This document shows positions 59,715 through 64,000 of a stretch of DNA of 64,000 bases, piece by piece. Below the pieces are notes generated by a model, which had not been told where the DNA came from, did no database searches, and was given only the letters and a program-made list of their open reading frames with translations. The position numbers and the translations under genes were made by a program. Source of the DNA: Paenibacillus sp. SZ31 (GTDB lineage Bacteria; Bacillota; Bacilli; Paenibacillales; Paenibacillaceae); assembly GCF_012912005.1 (NCBI RefSeq), contig NZ_JABBEA010000003.1, forward strand, positions 488,158 through 552,157, written 5' to 3'. The number at the start of each line of letters is the position of its first letter. Within the stretch, counting starts at the first letter, position 1.

Positions 59715-61070
59715 TTAGAAATGAATGATACCGGATGTGTGCAGCAGAACCAACAGAACCAGGATCGGCGCCACGTAACGCAGCATGAACAACCACACCC
59801 GGAACCAACCGGAACGCAGGCCGGAAGCTTCCGCAGCGGTTTTCCAGAAGTATCCTGCAAAAATCGTCACAAGCAATCCACCGACAGGCAGCAGGATGTT
59901 GGACGCCATAAAGTCCATCCAGTCGAACACACTCTTCGAGCCAATCGTCCATTCAGGCAGCAAACCGAGCGACAATACCGAAGGAAGTCCCACGATGAAG
60001 ACCGCGAGCGAAATCACCCATACCGAACGGTTGCGGCTCCAGGACAAACGTTCCATGAAATATTTCACGGGAACTTCCAGCAAGGATACAGCCGACGTCA
60101 ATGCCGCGATAGCCAGCAGGATAAAGAACAATCCCGCAAACAGGAATCCAAGTGGCATGGCCGAGAAGGCAGCTGGAAGTGCGATGAAAATCAATGATGG
60201 CCCCTGGTCAGGTGCAATACCGAATGAGAACGTCGTCGGGAAGATAATCAGACCCGCAATGAGCGCATAGATCAAGTCACCCGCACCAACGGCAACGGTT
60301 GCTGCACCGAGGGATTGATTTTTATCCACATACGAACCGTAGGTTACAAGAATACCCATCCCGAGTGACAGGGAGAAGAAGGCATGTCCGAGCGCAACCA
60401 GTGCGGATTCGGTTGTCAGCTGTGAGAAGTCTGGATTCAGGAAGAAGGATACACCCGCACCTGCACCCGGCAATGTAACTGCACGGATCATCAGGATAAT
60501 AAGCAGTACCAACATCGCTGGAATCAATACTTTGTTGAACTTCTCGATTCCGTTAGATACGCCTTTGGCAACAATCCAGCCTGTAATCAGAACCGAAACC
60601 AGTTGCCACACGATTGGCATATAACCGCCTACGAAGGAATTGAACTGTCCGGCATAATCCGGATTGTTAAACAATGAACCACTGAAGGAAGTCACTGCAT
60701 ATTGCAATGTCCAGCCCGCAATAATGACATAAAAGGACAGGATGATAAACGGCGTCAATACTTGCAGCAATCCCGCTGCGAGCCAACCTTTATGTCCACC
60801 AGCTTTGATAAAAGCAGTAGCTGCACTACCTCTGCCACTACGACCAATCGCAAGTTCAGCGAGAAGAACTGGCAGACCAATCAGCAGCAAACAGACGATG
60901 AAGAGCAGGAAAAACGCAGCTCCTCCGTTCTCACCCGTAATGTACGGGAATTTCCACATGTTACCCAGACCAACCGAACTACCAATAGCGGCAAGAATGA
61001 AGCCTGCTTGGGAGAAACGTTCCCCTTTGCCAGCGTTGTCTTGATCCAGATTAGGCTTACTAAAATTCAT
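59715..61070 (-). CDS. Sodium-dependent transporter, NSS (SNF) family
   Basis: The protein has 451 residues and eleven to twelve hydrophobic helices, as in bacterial NSS proteins such as LeuT or MhsT. The helix 1 sodium/substrate motif is clear (AAIGSSVGLGNMWKFPYIT, about residues 27-45), followed by ENGGAAFFLLFI, LPVLLAELAIGR, and later the unwound helix 6 region LGHAFFSLSLGMGILVTYGSY, which contacts substrate. The NSS family carries amino acids or similar amines with sodium. The substrate is not clear from sequence. It is single on the minus strand; a 144-base region with no gene separates it from rlmN downstream. Confidence 0.93.
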   Translation of the reverse strand: MNFSKPNLDQDNAGKGERFSQAGFILAAIGSSVGLGNMWKFPYITGENGGAAFFLLFIVCLLLIGLPVLLAELAIGRSGRGSAATAFIKAGGHKGWLAAGLLQVLTPFIILSFYVIIAGWTLQYAVTSFSGSLFNNPDYAGQFNSFVGGYMPIVWQLVSVLITGWIVAKGVSNGIEKFNKVLIPAMLVLLIILMIRAVTLPGAGAGVSFFLNPDFSQLTTESALVALGHAFFSLSLGMGILVTYGSYVDKNQSLGAATVAVGAGDLIYALIAGLIIFPTTFSFGIAPDQGPSLIFIALPAAFSAMPLGFLFAGLFFILLAIAALTSAVSLLEVPVKYFMERLSWSRNRSVWVISLAVFIVGLPSVLSLGLLPEWTIGSKSVFDWMDFMASNILLPVGGLLVTIFAGYFWKTAAEASGLRSGWFRVWLFMLRYVAPILVLLVLLHTSGIIHF

Positions 61071-61286
61071 CGTATCTACTCCATCACTTTAAAGTTTTCC
61101 CGTAATTATATACTACTCCACGTGTCAGGTCATTCGAAAATCGAAATTTGTCGAAATGTTATTTATTTACATAAAAATACTTCATCCCATAAGTTCCCCT
61201 AGAAACAGTATGTGATAAAGTTCAGCTGCCCAACCGTATGAAGTTAAAATGACGTAAACCATCCTAAAACTCAAGCTCAATACAAT

Positions 61287-61339
61287 AAAAGAGAGGTGTC
61301 CCCTCAGCCACTTAACGACTGCGGAGCACCTCTCTTTTT
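61287..61339. terminator. Intrinsic terminator downstream of greA
   Basis: AAAAGAGAGGTG pairs with CACCTCTCTTTT and has T runs on both strands. It ends greA transcription on the minus strand. Confidence 0.85.
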
Positions 61340-61342
61340 ATA

Positions 61343-61819
61343 TTACACTTTAATTTGAAGCAACTCATATTTGATAACGCCCATCGGAGCATTGACATGA
61401 ATGACGCTGCCCACTTCTTTGCCCATTATCTCCTTGCCCAGCGGGCTCTCGTACGAAATTTTATTATCCGCAACATCGGCCTCGGCAGGGCCAACCACTT
61501 TATATTCAATCTTCTCGGCGAACTCAATGTCATTAAGCAACACCGTCGATCCAATGCTCACTTTGTTGGAGTCTATATTGTCTGAAGAGATGACTCTTGC
61601 TTTGGTCAGCATCTTCTCCAAGATCAGAATTCGAGTCTCCATAAAGGCCTGATCATCTTTGGCTGAATGATACTCACTATTTTCCTTCAGGTCACCGTAA
61701 CTGATCGCGAGTTTCAGACGAGCTGCCAATTCCTTACGCTTCACCGTCTTCAAATCCTTCAGTTCGTCCTCCAGCTTTTCCAAGCCTTCCTGTGTCAAAA
61801 TCACTTCATCATTAGCCAT
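61343..61819 (-). CDS. greA: Transcription elongation factor GreA
   Basis: The protein has 158 residues, the usual GreA length. The N-terminal antiparallel coiled coil runs from about 5 to 75 (VILTQEGLEKLEDELKDL, RKELAARLKLAISYGDLKENSEYHSAKDDQAF), with the acidic tip residues D41 and E44 in YGDLKENSEY that help RNA polymerase cleave backtracked RNA. The C-terminal domain is FKBP-like (VSIGSTVLLNDIEFAEKIEYKVVG, ISYESPLGKEIMGKEVGSVIHVNAP). GreA enters the polymerase secondary channel and rescues stalled complexes. GGAGATGG lies before the ATG. Monocistronic. Confidence 0.97.
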   Translation of the reverse strand: MANDEVILTQEGLEKLEDELKDLKTVKRKELAARLKLAISYGDLKENSEYHSAKDDQAFMETRILILEKMLTKARVISSDNIDSNKVSIGSTVLLNDIEFAEKIEYKVVGPAEADVADNKISYESPLGKEIMGKEVGSVIHVNAPMGVIKYELLQIKV

Positions 61820-62107
61820 TTTTCCATCTCCTAATCCTGCTATCTATCTATATTCTAACCTATATCCACTCCAAAGGGTTAGCATACCCCAGAAAAAGAA
61901 ATAGCTCATCCATATATTGTATTTCATTGACATCAGTACCATGTTTATCTCTTGAGATGATTTTCAAGGCTCTGTTCATTAATTGTACCGTTACAATCTG
62001 TTCAACTGATGATGTTGTTTTCGCCCGTTCACTTTTACAATGAACTCAGGGCAGCAGAAGTTTATATCCATTACCTGCAGCCCAATATATGACGTGAGGT
62101 GATCTGG

Positions 62108-62980
62108 ATGAATGAACCATTGAATGCAATTGAAATACAGGCCTACCTGAGACGGATCGGCATTGATGTTATAAAGAACCCTACACTGGAGTTCTTATTT
62201 GAACTCCAACGAGCACATGTGCAATATTTATCCTGGCAAACGGTCGATATTTTTGCAGGTCGTCCTGCGGGAATCAGTCTTCAAGAATCGATTCAACTTA
62301 TATTACAGGGCCGCAGCGGCTACTGCTTTCATCTAAATGGTGCCTTCAGTGTTCTTCTCCGCTCTCTTGGTTATACAGTCGATTGGCATCGCGGCGGAGT
62401 ACAGCCTCATGGAGAACAACCACGTGTGAACTCGTTCCATCTCGGTCTGTCTGTCCTTTTACCGGATGCTGACCCGACAGTTGAGCGCTGGATTGTGGAT
62501 GTAGGCCTGGGTGGAATGCCCTTTGAACCTCTGCCACTTCGTTATGGAACCTATGGTTCTGCGCCATTCACATATCAATTGATGCCTTCATCTGTTGTTG
62601 CTGGCGGGTGGCGACTCGAATATGAACTGGATGGACCAAGCAAAGGTGTGGACTATGCTCCTGAAGCAATTACCAGCCTGGAAGAGTTCATTCCGAAGCA
62701 TGAATTCTACAGTCAAGCGGCCGAATCCCCTTGGCATAACGTGTTTTTGCTTCGTCAGCGGGATGAGAACCGCAGTAATGAACTACGTGGATGTATGCTC
62801 CGAACACATGATATGGAAGGAATCCGGAAAACAGAGATCAAATCCTATACCGAATGGCGTGACGTGTTAACTGGCATATTCCATGAGCCATTGGTGAATT
62901 ATAGTGAGCTGGAATGCCAAGACATGTGGGATCGCGTACAGGCTGCCCATATGGAATGGAAGCGAGCGCAAGAAGCGTGA
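62108..62980 (+). CDS. Arylamine N-acetyltransferase
   Basis: The protein has 290 residues from MNEPLNAIEIQAYLRRIGID, with GAGGTGAT 7 bases before the ATG. The catalytic triad of the NAT family is visible: C73 in GRSGYCFHLNGAF, H111 in NSFHLGLSV and D131 in IVDVGLGG. The usual RGGxCFExN motif reads GRSGYCFHLN, so the Glu that follows is replaced by His. NATs move acetyl groups from acetyl-CoA to arylamines and hydrazines; in actinobacteria and some bacilli related enzymes close amide bonds in antibiotic synthesis. It ends 62 bases before the phosphopantetheinyl transferase gene; a common transcript is possible. Confidence 0.9.
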   Translation: MNEPLNAIEIQAYLRRIGIDVIKNPTLEFLFELQRAHVQYLSWQTVDIFAGRPAGISLQESIQLILQGRSGYCFHLNGAFSVLLRSLGYTVDWHRGGVQPHGEQPRVNSFHLGLSVLLPDADPTVERWIVDVGLGGMPFEPLPLRYGTYGSAPFTYQLMPSSVVAGGWRLEYELDGPSKGVDYAPEAITSLEEFIPKHEFYSQAAESPWHNVFLLRQRDENRSNELRGCMLRTHDMEGIRKTEIKSYTEWRDVLTGIFHEPLVNYSELECQDMWDRVQAAHMEWKRAQEA

Positions 62981-63042
62981 ACTTAATGTTCCATATAAAG
63001 GAAAGTTATTGATCCGCGCCGAATTATGTCCTCAGGTGATAA

Positions 63043-63729
63043 ATGATGATAACTATTCGTGTGCTTCAAGTTCCAGAAGTAATGCCGGAGGCGTACTGGA
63101 ACCACTTTCTGTCGCAAGTTTCTGCCGAGCGACGTGCTCAGGCTTCGCGTTTTGTGCGTCAGGCTGACGCGTATCGCTCCGTGCTGGGAGAGATATTGAC
63201 TCGTGTGACTTTGTGCAAGTTAATCGGTCTGAGGCCTACTGATCTATCTTTTACCCGTAATTCCTATGGTAAACCTGCACTCAGTCACCATTCCAATGTG
63301 CAATTCAATGTCTCCCATTCCGGTGACTGGATTGCTTTGATCTCTGGCGGTACAGATGAACTCGGCGTGGATGTGGAGAAAATAGCACCGATTGACATGC
63401 AGATTGCAGAGCGTTTCTTCTCTCCAACTGAAAGCCAGTTCCTGGCTGCCGAGCCTGACGATCGTCGGCTGGAGACCTTCTACCGTCTATGGACGCTGAA
63501 GGAAAGTTATATCAAGGCAGTCGGTATGGGCCTGTCCATACCACTGGACTCCTTCGCCATCCTTCCCAATGAGCGGGAAGATTGGCATTGCGAGCAGGCC
63601 GTAACATATCTCTTTCTCAGTCAGCGACTGGATGATCAGCATATGCTGGCAGCCTGTTCGGCTGGGGGAGAACTGCCAAGCAAGCCGGAAATCGTAACCT
63701 TGGAGGATCTGTATACGGAGTTGGTGTAG
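63043..63729 (+). CDS. 4'-phosphopantetheinyl transferase (Sfp type)
   Basis: The protein has 228 residues, the Sfp-type length. Signature motifs: GVDVEKI (D110 and E112, magnesium ligands) and WTLKESYIKAVG (about 150-161, with E154). Also present are the N-terminal SFTRNSYGKPAL and FNVSHSGDWIALI segments that bind coenzyme A. The enzyme transfers the phosphopantetheine arm from CoA to carrier proteins of nonribosomal peptide and polyketide synthases and sometimes to fatty-acid ACP. AGGTGAT precedes the start. Paenibacillus strains with NRPS clusters need such an enzyme; no synthase gene is in the window. Downstream of the NAT gene. Confidence 0.95.
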   Translation: MMITIRVLQVPEVMPEAYWNHFLSQVSAERRAQASRFVRQADAYRSVLGEILTRVTLCKLIGLRPTDLSFTRNSYGKPALSHHSNVQFNVSHSGDWIALISGGTDELGVDVEKIAPIDMQIAERFFSPTESQFLAAEPDDRRLETFYRLWTLKESYIKAVGMGLSIPLDSFAILPNEREDWHCEQAVTYLFLSQRLDDQHMLAACSAGGELPSKPEIVTLEDLYTELV

Positions 63730-63753
63730 TTAACCACTACCTAACCGATCAAG

Positions 63754-63814
63754 AAAAAGAGCGAGTCAATCTGGCGACAATTTACCCTTGTCCGGAATGA
63801 CTCGCTCTTATTTT
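63754..63814 (+). terminator. Intrinsic terminator after the Sfp-type gene
   Basis: AAGAGCGAGTCA pairs with TGACTCGCTCTT, with an inner GACAA/TTGTC stem, followed by ATTTTAT. Confidence 0.88.
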
Positions 63815-63957
63815 ATCGAAACTCTTTCAGGTAGCACCTACTTGGCTTCCGTTGCTTCGTTCACAAACTCAATCCTATCCTTCTTGCTTTGCCACCGATT
63901 CTGAACCCACCGTAGACGAACGTTTCAACTGATATGAACGAAAATGTCAAAGGCGCT

Positions 63958-64000
63958 TTAAGAAACTCCTTTCACAGCTCCGTTTTGAAGCAAAGTTAAG
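63958..64000 (-). CDS. Possible end of a sugar ABC permease gene (partial)
   Basis: On the minus strand the last bases of the window read LTLLQNGAVKGVS followed by TAA. The GLTL...GAVKG form is the usual C-terminal tail of carbohydrate ABC permeases (compare FVKGITLGAVKG in the pectin operon here). Only 13 codons are visible, so this is tentative. The stretch 63815-63957 shows no other feature. Confidence 0.35.
   Translation of the reverse strand, partial: LTLLQNGAVKGVS

Overview
The window reads as a chromosomal segment of a Paenibacillus-like member of the Bacillota. Support comes from moderate GC content, strong GGAGG ribosome-binding sites, frequent GTG/TTG starts, a Spo0E-family sporulation phosphatase, Bacillus-type regulators (GlnL-like, MarR, HxlR, LacI, CcpA site), soluble YfmS-like and YlmA-like proteins, a 7TMR-DISM hybrid kinase and an LplB/LplC-type sugar importer that lacks its own ATPase. 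No rRNA, tRNA, phage, transposase or CRISPR array was seen. The sequence is almost entirely protein coding with well-formed intrinsic terminators.

Layout. 1-5.1 kb (minus): a double-module hybrid histidine kinase, a response regulator with a SARP/BTAD output domain, and the start of a DNA photolyase that runs off the left edge. 5.3-16.9 kb: single metabolic genes (SRPBCC protein, methyltransferase, tautomerase plus Old Yellow Enzyme, peptidase T, Crp/Fnr regulator, soluble chemoreceptor, Na+/amino-acid symporter divergent from a GlnL-like regulator, Spo0E-like peptide, acetate transporter, acyl-CoA thioesterase). A roughly 150-180 bp palindromic repeat occurs three times in these gaps. 17-23.7 kb: assimilatory nitrite reduction. 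An ANTAR regulator and a TrpD-like protein are divergent from nirB-nirD-nirC-cobA, and the nirB leader carries a textbook-looking ANTAR two-hairpin antiterminator that overlaps an intrinsic terminator.

23.7-36.5 kb: a TetR regulator divergent from an SDR dehydrogenase; then a two-component system divergent from a VTC-domain polymerase, a DUF4956 membrane protein and a beta-helical surface lipoprotein. The shared promoter region has two mirror-image 19-bp sites, each exactly 7 nt from a -10 box. This is followed by an FHA/winged-helix regulator with a membrane-anchored methyltransferase, and an AT-rich patch with a lipoprotein and an SMI1/KNR4 protein. 36.6-45.7 kb: DUF2339 membrane protein, LCP cell-wall ligase, two aldo/keto reductases, MarR, AIM24 and HxlR proteins, and an MFS exporter broken by an in-frame amber codon.

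45.8-52.8 kb: one minus-strand operon for uptake and intracellular breakdown of pectin fragments (two permeases, binding protein, LacI regulator, GH105 hydrolase, signal-less pectin methylesterase), with two LacI-type operators and a CcpA (cre) site upstream. 53-64 kb: MarR plus amidohydrolase, YlmA-like ATPase, methyltransferase, MarR plus GNAT acetyltransferase, RlmN, an NSS transporter, GreA, arylamine N-acetyltransferase and a Sfp-type phosphopantetheinyl transferase. The last 43 bases may be the end of a sugar permease gene.

The best candidates for something not well described are the VTC/DUF4956/lipoprotein system with its symmetric two-component control region, the ANTAR-controlled nitrite operon with its TrpD-like partner, and the dispersed palindromic repeat. 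All functional statements rest on reading the sequence and family knowledge; no database search was possible.
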